64,000 nucleotides of DNA from Micromonospora pattaloongensis. GTDB taxonomy: Bacteria > Actinomycetota > Actinomycetes > Mycobacteriales > Micromonosporaceae. This document shows positions 14,638-23,074 of the stretch, one piece after another. Numbering within the stretch: the first letter of the stretch is position 1; the number at the start of each line of letters is the position of its first letter. The notes beneath the pieces were generated by a model, which worked only from the letters and a program-made list of their open reading frames with translations, searched no databases and was not told the DNA's origin. The position numbers were made by a program, and so were the translations under genes. Location of the stretch: positions 1 through 64,000 of the forward strand of contig NZ_FNPH01000002.1 of assembly GCF_900107255.1 (NCBI RefSeq), in the 5' to 3' direction.

Positions 14638-15371
14638 CCGAGCTCTGGGTCGTGGTGCCCGCGTACAACGAGCAGAGCCGGATCGGCGGGACGCTGGACG
14701 CGCTGGCCGCCCAGACCGACCTCGACTTCACCCTGCTGGTGGTCGACAACGCCTCGACCGACGGCACCGCCGACGTGGTCCACGGCTTCGCCGCCACCGC
14801 CCCGTTCCCGGTGCACCTGATCCGCGAGCCGGAGAAGGGGGTGGGCTGCGCGGTGGACACCGGGTTCCGGCACGCGATCACGCACGGGGCGCTGCTGCTG
14901 GCCCGCACCGACGCCGACTGCCTGCCGCACCCGTACTGGGTCGCCGCCGCGCGGGCCGCCCTGGACGCCGGGGCGGGGATGGTGTGCGGGCGGATCACCG
15001 CACGCCGCGACGAGCACGGTCCGCTCGGCCGGGCCGCCTTCCGGGGCGTCGTCGCCGCGGCGTCGGCGTTCGGCCGCATCCGCCCGGCGCACCGCGGCCC
15101 CGGCTACCTGGTCCCGTACCGCATGCACGCCGGCAACAACATGGCGATCACCGCGCGGCTGTACCTCGCGGCCGGCGGGATGCCGCGGCGCCCCTCCCCC
15201 ACCGACCGGACCTTCCTGAACCGGGTCCGCCGTACCAGCCCGGAGATCGTGCGTAGTCGCGTCATGGTGGTGGAGAACTCGACCCGCCGGCTGCGGGCGT
15301 ACGGGCTGCGGCGCAGCGCGCACTGGTATCTCGACCGCGGCAGCGGCGACCTCACCCCGGACCCGCGCTGA
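14634..15371 (+). CDS. Family 2 glycosyltransferase
   Basis: A 245-residue GT-A fold glycosyltransferase. It begins VVVPAYNEQSRIGGTLDAL and continues with DNASTDGTADVV and the DXD-like metal site ARTDADCLPH (about 95-104). There are no obvious membrane helices, so it is likely cytoplasmic. GTG 14634 overlaps the ketosynthase stop by four bases (GTGA), so translation is coupled. In this operon it may add a sugar to the condensed lipid product or to a carrier lipid; donor and acceptor are unknown. Glycosyltransferases are not part of the standard olefin pathway, which makes this an added function. Confidence 0.88.
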   Translation: MTELWVVVPAYNEQSRIGGTLDALAAQTDLDFTLLVVDNASTDGTADVVHGFAATAPFPVHLIREPEKGVGCAVDTGFRHAITHGALLLARTDADCLPHPYWVAAARAALDAGAGMVCGRITARRDEHGPLGRAAFRGVVAAASAFGRIRPAHRGPGYLVPYRMHAGNNMAITARLYLAAGGMPRRPSPTDRTFLNRVRRTSPEIVRSRVMVVENSTRRLRAYGLRRSAHWYLDRGSGDLTPDPR

Positions 15372-16825
15372 TGCTCGACGAGCTCGCGGCGACGCTGCGC
15401 CGCGACCCGGACCGCCCGGCGGTGCTCGCCGCGACGCGCTCCGGCCGCGAGCGGGTCCGCGCCACCCGCGGCCAGCTCGCCGAGCTCGCCGACGGGTACG
15501 CGGCCGCGCTGCACCACCGCGGCCTGACCGCCGGCGACACGCTCGGGGTCGCCGTGCGGCCCGGCCCGCGCGCGCTGTCGGTGCTGCTCGCCGCGCACCG
15601 GCTCGGGCTGCGGGTGGCGGTGCTGGACCCGTCGGCCGGACCGGACGTGCTCGCTGCCCGGCTGACGCTGGCCCGGCCGGCGTTGATCGTGGCGGACGCC
15701 GCGGCACAGGCGGTCGCCGGCTGGGCCCGCCCGCTGGCCCGGCGCGCCCAGCTCGCGCTCCCCGACCTGGCCTCGCTCGGCCCGGTGGTGACCGCCGGCC
15801 GACGGCTGCCCGGCTGCGCCCCCACGCTGGCCCCGCGCGGTGGCCCGGCCCCGCGCCCGTTCGACGGCGACGGCGACGCCGTGATCATCTTCACCTCCGG
15901 CACGACGACCCGGCCCCGCGCCGTGGTGCACAGCCGCGCCGGGCTCGACGCCGGGATGCGCGCGGTCGCCGGCCTGGTCGGGCCGCGGCCCGGCGTACCG
16001 GTGCTCGGCGGGATGTTCTTCGTGCTGGTGCCGTCGCTGGCCAGCGGCGCGCCGGTGGCGATGCCGGCACGGTCGGCGCGGGTGCTGACCCGCCAGGTGG
16101 CCCGGCTGCGTCCGCAGGCCACCTACCTGACCCCGCCGCAGCTACGGTCGCTGCTCGCCGAGTCGCCCCGGCTGACCGGCGCGGTCTACAGCGGCTCCGC
16201 GCCGGTCAGCGCCGCGCTGCTGGCCCGGGTCAAGCGGGCCGGCGCCACGCGGGCCTGGTGCGTGTACGCCCTGACCGAGCTCTTTCCGGCCGCCGCCGTC
16301 GAGGAGGCCGAGAAGTCGGCGTTCACCGGCGACGGCGACCTCGTCGGCGCGCCGCTGCCCGGGGTGCGGGCCCGGCTCGACGACACCGGCCAGCTGCTGC
16401 TGACCGGCCCGGGCCGGTCGGACCGCTACCTCGGCGAGGCGCCGCACGAGTGGGTCGCCACCGGCGACGCGGCCCGGCTCGACGGCGACCGGGTGGTGCT
16501 GGCGGGCCGGCTCAAGGACATGATCCTGCGGGGCGCGGAGAACATCTATCCCGGCCTGTACGAGCCGGCGCTGCACGTGCCCGGGGTGAGCCTCGCGGTG
16601 CTGGTCGGGGTTCCGGCCGGCGACGGCGACGAGCGGCTCGTCGCGGTGGTCGAGCCGGAGCCGGGCGTGGACGCCGCGCGGGTGCGCGCGGCGCTGGAGC
16701 CGGCGCTGGCACGGATGGGGGCGGCCCGGCCGGACCGGGTGCTGTTCCGGCCGGTGCCGCTGGCCGGTCGCTCCCGCAAGCCCGATCGGGCGGCGGCCGC
16801 CGCTCTGGCCGCCGCGGATGCGTAG
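15371..16825 (+). CDS. ANL superfamily acyl-adenylating enzyme, OleC-like
   Basis: A 484-residue adenylate-forming enzyme. It shows the P-loop FTSGTTTRPRAVVH (about 176-189), the aromatic-acidic motif YALTELFP (about 299-306), the hinge GRLKDMILRGAENIYPG (about 378-394) and a lysine near the end in GRSRKPDR that matches the catalytic lysine position. It could activate fatty acids as AMP esters, or act like OleC, which uses ATP to close a beta-hydroxy acid to a beta-lactone. Its neighbours (ketosynthase, reductase) favour the OleC reading. It is somewhat shorter than typical OleC (about 540-560). The ATG shares one base with the preceding TGA (TGATG). Confidence 0.85.
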   Translation: MLDELAATLRRDPDRPAVLAATRSGRERVRATRGQLAELADGYAAALHHRGLTAGDTLGVAVRPGPRALSVLLAAHRLGLRVAVLDPSAGPDVLAARLTLARPALIVADAAAQAVAGWARPLARRAQLALPDLASLGPVVTAGRRLPGCAPTLAPRGGPAPRPFDGDGDAVIIFTSGTTTRPRAVVHSRAGLDAGMRAVAGLVGPRPGVPVLGGMFFVLVPSLASGAPVAMPARSARVLTRQVARLRPQATYLTPPQLRSLLAESPRLTGAVYSGSAPVSAALLARVKRAGATRAWCVYALTELFPAAAVEEAEKSAFTGDGDLVGAPLPGVRARLDDTGQLLLTGPGRSDRYLGEAPHEWVATGDAARLDGDRVVLAGRLKDMILRGAENIYPGLYEPALHVPGVSLAVLVGVPAGDGDERLVAVVEPEPGVDAARVRAALEPALARMGAARPDRVLFRPVPLAGRSRKPDRAAAAALAAADA

Positions 16826-17978
16826 CCGGCCGGGACGGGCCGTCCCCGACCGGCCCGTTCAGCGAGGCGGGGCCGCCGGCGGGGGCGCCCCTGCCTCCTC
16901 GCGCGCGCGGCGCCGGGACCGGCGGGTCTACCTGGAGAGTCATCCGGTGCTCTTCGCGCTGCTGGCCGCGACCCGCCGGGCGCCGACGCTGCGGCTGGGC
17001 CGCACCGTGCTGGTGCACGACGAAGACCCGTTCCGGGCCGCGCTCACCCGGGTGCCGCTGGACCGGGTCGCTGCCGGCACCACCGGCGGGGCCGCGCGCC
17101 GGCTGGACGCCGACGGCATGCTCTTCGACCAGAGCGGGGTGGAGCACCGCCGGACCCGGCGGACGGTCGGCGAGCAGCTCGGGACGGCCGGGGTGGCCCG
17201 GCTGCGACCGGTCTGGTCGGCGGTGCTGCACCGCCGGTTGGCGCCGCTGGCCGACGGCGGCACGGTCGACCTGGTCGAGGTCGCGGCCGAGCTGGCCGGG
17301 GCGACCACGGCCGCGCTGCTGGGGCTCACCGTCGACCCGCTGGCGCTGGCGGACGCGGCGCGGGCGGCGGCGGCCGCGGCGGCCCGCGACCACCTGCCCG
17401 GCCCGCCCTGGCCCGGTCGCGGCCGGCGCGCCCGCGCCGCGGCGGCGCGGCTGGTCGAGCTGGCCCGAGGGGCGGACGATCCGGGCGGGGCGGCCGCGGT
17501 GCTGGCGGTCGCCTCGATCAACACCACCGTGGCCGCCATCCCGCGCGCGGCGGCGTGGTGCGCCGACGACCGGCTGTGGGAGCGGGCCGCCGACGAGACG
17601 ACGCTCCCGACGCTCGTCGCCGAGCTGCTGCGGGTCACCGCGCCCAGCCCGCTGCTGCCGCGGGTCGCCGCCGGCCCCGGCGCCGTCGACGGCGCGCCGG
17701 TCCGCCGCGGCGACCGGCTGCTGCTGGTCGCCCGGCACGCGGTCGGGGCACACCGCACCGACCCGGACTGCGCCGACCCGGCCCCGGCGGCGCGCGCGCA
17801 GCTCGTCTTCGGCGCCGGCCCGCACGCCTGCCCCGGCGCCGCGCTGGCCCGCGCCCAGCTCGCCGACGCGCTCGCCGCGTTGGCGCCGCACCGCCCCGTC
17901 GTGGTGCGGGCCCGCGTCGACCGCCGCGCCGCGCTGCCCGGCTGGGCGTCGCTGCAGCTGCGGGCGGGACCGCGATGA
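16818..17978 (+). CDS. Cytochrome P450 of the ole-like operon
   Basis: A 386-residue P450. The haem loop FGAGPHACPGAALAR (about 333-347) has the cysteine ligand; the K-helix EXXR is ELLR (about 274-277). The I-helix region reads ASINTTVAAIP, giving threonines but not the usual A/G-G-x-D/E-T-T acid pair. The first 35 residues are low-complexity and Arg-rich; no alternative in-frame start exists before the folded domain, so the ATG at 16818 (overlapping the previous gene by 8 bases) is accepted. It needs ferredoxin partners encoded elsewhere. It probably oxidises the product of the ketosynthase operon. Confidence 0.88.
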   Translation: MRSRPGRAVPDRPVQRGGAAGGGAPASSRARRRDRRVYLESHPVLFALLAATRRAPTLRLGRTVLVHDEDPFRAALTRVPLDRVAAGTTGGAARRLDADGMLFDQSGVEHRRTRRTVGEQLGTAGVARLRPVWSAVLHRRLAPLADGGTVDLVEVAAELAGATTAALLGLTVDPLALADAARAAAAAAARDHLPGPPWPGRGRRARAAAARLVELARGADDPGGAAAVLAVASINTTVAAIPRAAAWCADDRLWERAADETTLPTLVAELLRVTAPSPLLPRVAAGPGAVDGAPVRRGDRLLLVARHAVGAHRTDPDCADPAPAARAQLVFGAGPHACPGAALARAQLADALAALAPHRPVVVRARVDRRAALPGWASLQLRAGPR

Positions 17979-18952
17979 GCCCGCGCGGCGACGCCGCTCC
18001 GGGCGGGGCGGGGACGGGCCTGCGGGGAGTCCGGGTCGCGGTCACCGGGGCGAGCGGCTTCTGCGGCTCCGCGGTCGCCCGCGCCGCCGCCGACGCCGGC
18101 GCCGACGTCGTCTGCCTCGGCCGCCGTCCCGGCCCGGTCGGGCGGCACCTGCGCTGGGACGCGGCTCGCGAGACGCCGGAGCTGGCCGGCGCGGACGTGG
18201 TCATCCACCTGGCCGCCGCGGTCGGCGATCCCGCGCCGGGCCGGGCCGCCGAGGCGGCGTACCGGGCGGTCAACGTGGACGGCACGGCACGGCTGCTCGA
18301 CGCCGCCGGCGACCGCCCGGTCGTCTGGGTCAGCAGCGCCAGCGTGTACGACCCGCGGGTGCGCGCGGGGACGATCCGGGAGGAGCACCCGATCGGCGGG
18401 CAGCTCACCGCGTACGGCCGGACGAAGGCGGCCGGTGAGCGGTTGGCGCTCGACGCCGGCGCGGTGGTGCTGCGGCCGCGGGCCGTGTACGGGCCCGGCG
18501 ACCCGCACCTGCTGCCCCGACTGGCGCGGGCGGTGCGCGGTGGGCGGGTGCTGTTGCCCGGCCCGGACGTGTCGCTGAGCCTGACCGCGGTGGAGAATCT
18601 GGCCGACGCCTGCCTCGCGGCCCCGCACTGGCCGGCCGGGGCGTACAACGTGGCGGACGGGCGGGCGTACCGGCGGGACGCGGTGGTCGCCGAGGTGCTC
18701 GCCGCGACCGGACGGCCGGCGCGGGTGCGGCACGTCCCGGCCGGGCTCGGGTACGCGGCGGCCGCCGCCGCGACCGCGCTGTCCCGGTTGACGCGCTCCG
18801 GTCCGCCGACCCTGACGCGGTACGCGATCGACCAGCTCGCGCACGGCGTGGTGCTCGACATCGGCCGGGCGCGCGGGCGGGGCTGGTCGCCGCGACGGTC
18901 CTTCCCGGACTTCGTGGCGGCGCTGCGGGCGGATCCGCGCGGCATGTGCTGA
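17975..18952 (+). CDS. NAD(P)-dependent epimerase/3-beta-HSD-type reductase, OleD-like
   Basis: A 325-residue extended short-chain dehydrogenase. The Rossmann motif TGASGFCG lies near residue 26, the catalytic pair is in YGRTK (about residues 148-152), and serines in SSASVY (about 111-116) complete the triad. OleD reduces the beta-keto acid made by OleA to a beta-hydroxy acid, and the position behind OleA- and OleC-like genes suggests that role here. Nucleotide-sugar epimerase or sterol-type dehydrogenase are alternatives from fold alone. The ATG overlaps the P450 stop (ATGA). It is the last gene of the tightly coupled operon. Confidence 0.85.
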   Translation: MSPRGDAAPGGAGTGLRGVRVAVTGASGFCGSAVARAAADAGADVVCLGRRPGPVGRHLRWDAARETPELAGADVVIHLAAAVGDPAPGRAAEAAYRAVNVDGTARLLDAAGDRPVVWVSSASVYDPRVRAGTIREEHPIGGQLTAYGRTKAAGERLALDAGAVVLRPRAVYGPGDPHLLPRLARAVRGGRVLLPGPDVSLSLTAVENLADACLAAPHWPAGAYNVADGRAYRRDAVVAEVLAATGRPARVRHVPAGLGYAAAAAATALSRLTRSGPPTLTRYAIDQLAHGVVLDIGRARGRGWSPRRSFPDFVAALRADPRGMC

Positions 18953-19010
18953 GCCACCGCAACGCCGTAGAGTGAACTCGCCGTTGCTCTGCGCGCCGAA
19001 CGGGGGACCC

Positions 19011-19859
19011 GTGTCGCGACGCTGGACCGCCACCGCCCTGCTCCTCGCACTGGTCGCGCTCGCCTGCGACGGCGGCGCCCGGCCCCGCCCGCCGCGCGGG
19101 TCCCCGCGCGGCGATCTCCCGTCGTCGATGGCCGCCCTCGGGGACTCGATCACCGCCGGGTTCGGCTCCTGCCTCGCGCTCGCCACCTGTCAGCGAAACT
19201 CGTGGTCCACAGGAGACGGTCTGCGGGTGGACAGCCACTACCGGCGGATCATGGCGGCGAACCCGAAGATCCGCGGCCACGCGCACAATCATGCCGTGCC
19301 GGGGGCCCGCGCCGCCGGGCTGGCCGGGCAGGCGCGCCGCGCGGTGAGCTCCAACGTGGAGTACGTGACGGTGTTGATCGGGGCGAATGACGCCTGTCGC
19401 GGACGGATCGAGGACATGACAGGCGTCGCGGCGTTCCGGGCCGACGTCGACCGGGGGCTGGCGGTGCTGCGCGCCGGGCTGCCGCGGGCCCGCGTGCTGG
19501 TGGTGAGCATCCCGGACCTGTACCGGCTCTGGGAGGTCGGCCACGCCGACGCCCGCGCCGCGCGCGCCTGGTCGCACGGGATCTGCCCGGCGCTGCTGGC
19601 GAACCCGACCTCGACGGCCGGGACGGACGCGCGACGGCGGACGACGTTCCGGGCGCGGGTCGACGCGTACAACCGACAGCTGGCGGCCGCCTGCCGGGCG
19701 TACGGGTCGCGCTGCCGCTACGACGGCGGCGCCGCCCACCGGGTGCGGTTCGGCCTGGACATGCTCAACCCGCTGGACTGGTTCCACCCCGACCGGGACG
19801 GGCAGAACAGGCTGGCCGCCGTGACGTACCGGGCGGCGCGGCTCGACGCGCGCGGGTGA
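19011..19859 (+). CDS. SGNH/GDSL-family hydrolase, lipoprotein
   Basis: A 282-residue exported esterase-type protein. The N-terminus (VSRRWTATALLLALVALAC) is a lipoprotein signal with lipobox VALAC, so the mature protein should be tethered to the membrane outer face. Catalytic blocks are visible: ALGDSITAG (Ser), GANDAC (Asn) and DWFHPDRDGQ (Asp and His). The GTG at 19011 with GGGGGA upstream fits the signal peptide start; an in-frame GTG at 18972 is less likely. It lies 58 nt after the ole-like operon and could be read through from it, but its extracytoplasmic location argues against a direct biosynthetic step. Confidence 0.88.
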   Translation: MSRRWTATALLLALVALACDGGARPRPPRGSPRGDLPSSMAALGDSITAGFGSCLALATCQRNSWSTGDGLRVDSHYRRIMAANPKIRGHAHNHAVPGARAAGLAGQARRAVSSNVEYVTVLIGANDACRGRIEDMTGVAAFRADVDRGLAVLRAGLPRARVLVVSIPDLYRLWEVGHADARAARAWSHGICPALLANPTSTAGTDARRRTTFRARVDAYNRQLAAACRAYGSRCRYDGGAAHRVRFGLDMLNPLDWFHPDRDGQNRLAAVTYRAARLDARG

Positions 19860-19877
19860 GGCGACCGGCGGATACCA

Positions 19878-19913
19878 CTTCGGTCCGGCCGCGGGACGGC
19901 GGCCGGACCGAAG
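19878..19913. terminator. Bidirectional hairpin terminator
   Basis: A perfect 15-bp stem (CTTCGGTCCGGCCGC at 19878-19892 with its complement at 19899-19913) and a six-base loop, between the convergent GDSL lipoprotein and transglycosylase genes. Confidence 0.75.
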
Positions 19914-19945
19914 GATCAGGTCGGGGGCGCGGTGCGCGCCCGATG

Positions 19946-20851
19946 TCAGTGTGCGGAGTTCTGCGCCGACAGGATCTCGTTGACCACGGCTTCCGCGTTC
20001 CCCTCGTGCTTGGCGTAGTGGAACGGGAACCCCGAGACCTGCACCCGCTGCGCGGCGTCGGTCAACGCCATCTGGTCCCAGCCGGGCACCGTGATCAGCA
20101 CCTTGTAGAACGCCTGCGCGGAGTACTTCGGGTCCATCAGGTCCTTGACGGCGCCCCAGCCGGTGCTGGTGCGCTGCTGGAACAGGCCCACCGAGTCGTG
20201 GTCCCAGCCAGTGCCCTGGTGCTTGTAGTTCTTCGACTCGGGCAGCACCTCGCTGGCCCGGTTGAGCAGGTTGGACTCCTGCATAGCCGTGGCCACGGCG
20301 ATGACGAGACCGCGCTTGGGCACGCCCATCTCCTGGCCGGCCTCGACGATGGCGGTGGCGTTCTCCATCTCCACCTCGCCGTACCCGGCGGTCGGCTGCG
20401 GCTTGCGCGCCGGGGCCTTCTGCTCCTGCTCGCCGACGGGCTGCCGGTCGAACGAGCGGTTCGCGGCCTGCTCGGAGCGGTCGCGGCCAAGCTCCGCCTG
20501 CGCCACGGTGGTGGCGCCGCCGCCGTCGGCGGGGGCGTCCAGGCCGGGGCCGCCGACGTACGCGCCGAAGCCCATGGCGGCGATGACGCCGGTGGCGATC
20601 AGGAGTCGGCCGCGCCCCGCCTTGCCGCGCAGCTGGTCGAGCTTGTCGCCGATCTCCTGCATCTGCGGAAGCGACCGCAGCCTCGTAAGTCTCGACAGTG
20701 ACGACAGGGCCCCCAGGTCCCTGAGTTGATTCCACATACGCGCAGATGCGCGGTGCTCGCCGTCAACCCGCTCGGCCCGTGGCGCATCGGCCGAACGGTC
20801 AACCGGGTTAGCGGCGCCGTCCTCGTGCTCAAGTGTGTGGTCGTCTCGCAT
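19946..20851 (-). CDS. Membrane-anchored lytic-transglycosylase-like protein
   Basis: A 301-residue protein with a charged cytoplasmic N-terminus (about 1-80), one membrane helix (about 82-102, GRLLIATGVIAAMGFGAYVGG), a Pro/Gln-rich linker and an extracellular C-terminal domain. That domain has a likely catalytic glutamate in AVATAMQESNLLN and a conserved aromatic core (GWDHDSVGLFQQR, GWGAVKDLMDP). This pattern is common in actinomycetes and is usually described as a peptidoglycan transglycosylase or cell-wall protein; activity is inferred. It is encoded alone and is probably controlled from the structured region upstream. Confidence 0.75.
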   Translation of the reverse strand: MRDDHTLEHEDGAANPVDRSADAPRAERVDGEHRASARMWNQLRDLGALSSLSRLTRLRSLPQMQEIGDKLDQLRGKAGRGRLLIATGVIAAMGFGAYVGGPGLDAPADGGGATTVAQAELGRDRSEQAANRSFDRQPVGEQEQKAPARKPQPTAGYGEVEMENATAIVEAGQEMGVPKRGLVIAVATAMQESNLLNRASEVLPESKNYKHQGTGWDHDSVGLFQQRTSTGWGAVKDLMDPKYSAQAFYKVLITVPGWDQMALTDAAQRVQVSGFPFHYAKHEGNAEAVVNEILSAQNSAH

Positions 20852-21288
20852 TTGACGAGGCTAGGCAGACGAAACCCTCGCTACCCACAGTGATTGTGTG
20901 GCGCTGGCCACAATGACCTGCTGAGTAACCGGTCAGTCAGCAGCAACAGAGAATTGCCTGGTAGGAGCCGGGCAAGACGGGAGTCGCGGCGTCGGTTCGC
21001 GTTCCGGCCCAAGCGGGCATTTACCTTCCAACCGCACGACACAGAGAGTGATCATGAAGGACTCATCCCTTCGGCGGACCCACACCGGCCCCGCGGCGGC
21101 GCGACACCCCGCCGGGCGACCGATCGCCATTGAATGACCACACACGTCTGTCGTCGCGCGTGGACCCGCTCGGGGTCCCGCGTCGTGTGGCCGCCGACAC
21201 GCGCGCGAGAATGGAATGGAAGCGATCGCCGCCGCGTTCACCCCTTCGGGGTGTATCCCCCCATGCACGTCACGAGGAGGCGCCACCG
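20852..21288. other. Gene-free divergent regulatory region
   Basis: About 440 bases between the transglycosylase gene (minus) and the PAC2 gene (plus). It contains a 26-bp dyad centred on ACCGGT (20918-20943), a second hairpin with TTGCC/GGCAA ends (20954-20975) and a CACA-GTGAT-TGTG dyad near 20886-20898. No gene is supported. I looked for a c-di-AMP riboswitch, common before cell-wall hydrolase genes, and did not find its conserved core. Confidence 0.5.
20918..20943. promoter_or_regulatory. 26-bp dyad centred on ACCGGT
   Basis: The outer arms CTGCTGA and TCAGCAG match perfectly and enclose GTA-ACCGGT-CAG, itself nearly palindromic. It lies about 70 nt upstream of the transglycosylase start codon. 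It could be an operator for a dimeric regulator or an RNA hairpin in the 5' untranslated region. Confidence 0.45.
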
Positions 21289-22194
21289 GTGCTCGACCCG
21301 CACGAACTCTACGAGCTCGCCGACGACCTGCCCGAACTCGGCCAGCCGGTCCTGATCCAGGCGCTCACCGGCTTCGTCGACGCCGGCAGCGCGACCCGGC
21401 TCGCCCGCCAACACCTGCTCAGCACGTTGCCGGCCCAGCCGATCGCCACCTTCGACCTCGACCAGCTGCTCGACTACCGCTCCCGCCGCCCCACGATGAT
21501 GTTCGTGGAGGACCACTGGGAGGACTACGAGGAGCCGCGGCTGGAGCTGCACCTGCTGCGCGACGACGCCGGCACGCCGTTCCTCCTGCTCGGTGGGCCC
21601 GAGCCGGACCTGCAGTGGGAACGGTTCACCGCGGCGATCATCGCGCTGGTGGAGCGCCTCGGCGTCCGGCTGACCGTGGGACTCAACTCGATCCCCATGG
21701 CCGTGCCGCACACCCGGCCCGCCGGCGTCACCGCGCACGCCACCCGCCGCGAGCTGATCACCGGCTACGAGCCGTGGCTGCAGCGCGTCCAGGTGCCGGG
21801 CAGCGCCGGGCACCTGCTCGAGTACCGGCTCGGCCGCCGGGGACGCGACGCGCTGGGCTTCGCGGTGCACGTGCCGCACTACGTGTCGCAGACCGAATAC
21901 CCCGCCGCCGCCGAGCTGCTGCTCGCCTCGGTGTCCCGCACGACCGGTCTGCTGCTGCCGAGCGAGGGGCTGCGCACGGCGGCCGAGGCCGTGCGCGGTG
22001 ACATCGACCGACAGGTCGCGCAGACCTCGGAGGCGAGCGCGCTCGTGCACGCCCTGGAGGAGCAGTACGACGCGTTCGTCCGGGGCCGCGGCGGCAACCT
22101 GCTCGCCGAGCAGACCGGGCCGCTGCCGACCGCGGACGAGCTCGCCGCCGAGCTGGAGCGCTTCCTCGCCGAGCAGGGCCGCCCCGGGGAGTGA
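21289..22194 (+). CDS. PAC2 family protein
   Basis: A 301-residue member of the PAC2 (proteasome assembly chaperone 2-like) family, widespread in actinomycetes. Family features are the start LADDLPELGQPVLIQALTGFVDAGSA, the segment FDLDQLLDYRSRRPTM, and GGPEPDLQWERF followed by LTVGLNSIPMAVPHTRP. The protein is soluble; its function in bacteria is not established, and a role in proteasome assembly is only inferred from archaeal and eukaryotic relatives. The GTG at 21289 is chosen for the GAGGAGG ribosome binding site 8 nt upstream; the open frame extends 53 codons further with no coding character. Confidence 0.88.
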   Translation: MLDPHELYELADDLPELGQPVLIQALTGFVDAGSATRLARQHLLSTLPAQPIATFDLDQLLDYRSRRPTMMFVEDHWEDYEEPRLELHLLRDDAGTPFLLLGGPEPDLQWERFTAAIIALVERLGVRLTVGLNSIPMAVPHTRPAGVTAHATRRELITGYEPWLQRVQVPGSAGHLLEYRLGRRGRDALGFAVHVPHYVSQTEYPAAAELLLASVSRTTGLLLPSEGLRTAAEAVRGDIDRQVAQTSEASALVHALEEQYDAFVRGRGGNLLAEQTGPLPTADELAAELERFLAEQGRPGE

Positions 22195-22215
22195 CCGGTG
22201 CGCGACGGCGGCCGG

Positions 22216-22995
22216 CTACGACCCGTCGCCGGCCGCCGCGCGCCGCCGGATCAACACGTCGATCCCGTCCAGCACCCGCTGCAGTCCGAACTCGAAGGCG
22301 TGCTCCGGCGCGGCCGGCGCGTTGTACGCCCGGCCGGCCGCCGCGCCGACCCGCGCCGCAATCGGATAGCGCTCCGGATCCACGACCTCCGCCAGCAGCG
22401 GCGCCTGCGCCGACCACCACTGCTCGTCGGTCATGCCGCTGCGCCGCTCGGCCTGGGCGGCCTCCACCGCGCCCCGTGCCGCGCCGTGCACGTAGCCGGA
22501 GATGAGCGCGACCACCGAGTCCATCTCCACGTCGCTCAGCCCGAGCCCCTCGACGGCGCGCAACTCGTAGTCGTACTTGGCGATCACGTTCGGCCCCATC
22601 GGCGGCCGGTGCGTCGCCACCTGCAGCAGCCAGGGGTGCCGCCGGTACAGCGCCCATTCCTGCCGGGCGATCTGCTCCAGGCGTCCCCGCCATCCGCCGG
22701 GCACCCGCGACGGCCGCTGCTGCTCGCCGAGGACCGTGTCCACCATGATGTCCAGCAGCTCGGCCTTGCCCGGCACGTACGTGTAGAGCGACATCGCGGC
22801 GACGTCGAGCCGCTCGGCGACCCGCCGCATGGAGAGCCCGCCCAGCCCTTCGGCGTCGGCCACCTCGACCGCGGCCCGCGCGATTCCCGGCACCGTCAGC
22901 CGCGGCCTCGGTCCCCGCCGCGGCCGTTCCCGGACCCCCCACAGCAGCTCGATACTGCGTCTCGGGTCCCCGGTACCGCTGTACTCGGTGCTCAC
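22216..22995 (-). CDS. TetR/AcrR family transcriptional regulator
   Basis: A 259-residue TetR-type repressor. The DNA-binding domain is near residues 33-78 (IARAAVEVADAEGLGGLSMRR, RLDVAAMSLYTYVPGK), and the rest matches the TetR C-terminal ligand domain found in tetracycline-repressor-like proteins. The GTG start at 22995 is taken because coding character begins there; the open frame continues 64 codons into the divergent exonuclease gene. It is convergent with the PAC2 gene and divergent from xthA, with about 80 bp between starts. No efflux pump is adjacent, so its target is unclear. Confidence 0.9.
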   Translation of the reverse strand: MSTEYSGTGDPRRSIELLWGVRERPRRGPRPRLTVPGIARAAVEVADAEGLGGLSMRRVAERLDVAAMSLYTYVPGKAELLDIMVDTVLGEQQRPSRVPGGWRGRLEQIARQEWALYRRHPWLLQVATHRPPMGPNVIAKYDYELRAVEGLGLSDVEMDSVVALISGYVHGAARGAVEAAQAERRSGMTDEQWWSAQAPLLAEVVDPERYPIAARVGAAAGRAYNAPAAPEHAFEFGLQRVLDGIDVLIRRRAAAGDGS

Positions 22996-23074
22996 CGCGA
23001 CATTCTGCCCGGCCGTGCGCCACCCGACGCGCGCCACCGCCGTGGTCGTCGGTGCCGGATGGCAGGCTGAGGGC

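Noticed and set aside
18972-19010. Upstream GTG (18972) as the start of the GDSL lipoprotein
   Set aside because: It would add 13 residues before the signal peptide; GTG 19011 has a ribosome binding site and gives a normal lipoprotein signal.
20852-21120. c-di-AMP (ydaO/yuaA) riboswitch before the transglycosylase gene
   Set aside because: Position and neighbour are right, but the conserved core and the terminal CCGUCAG-type segment could not be found; only simple dyads are seen.
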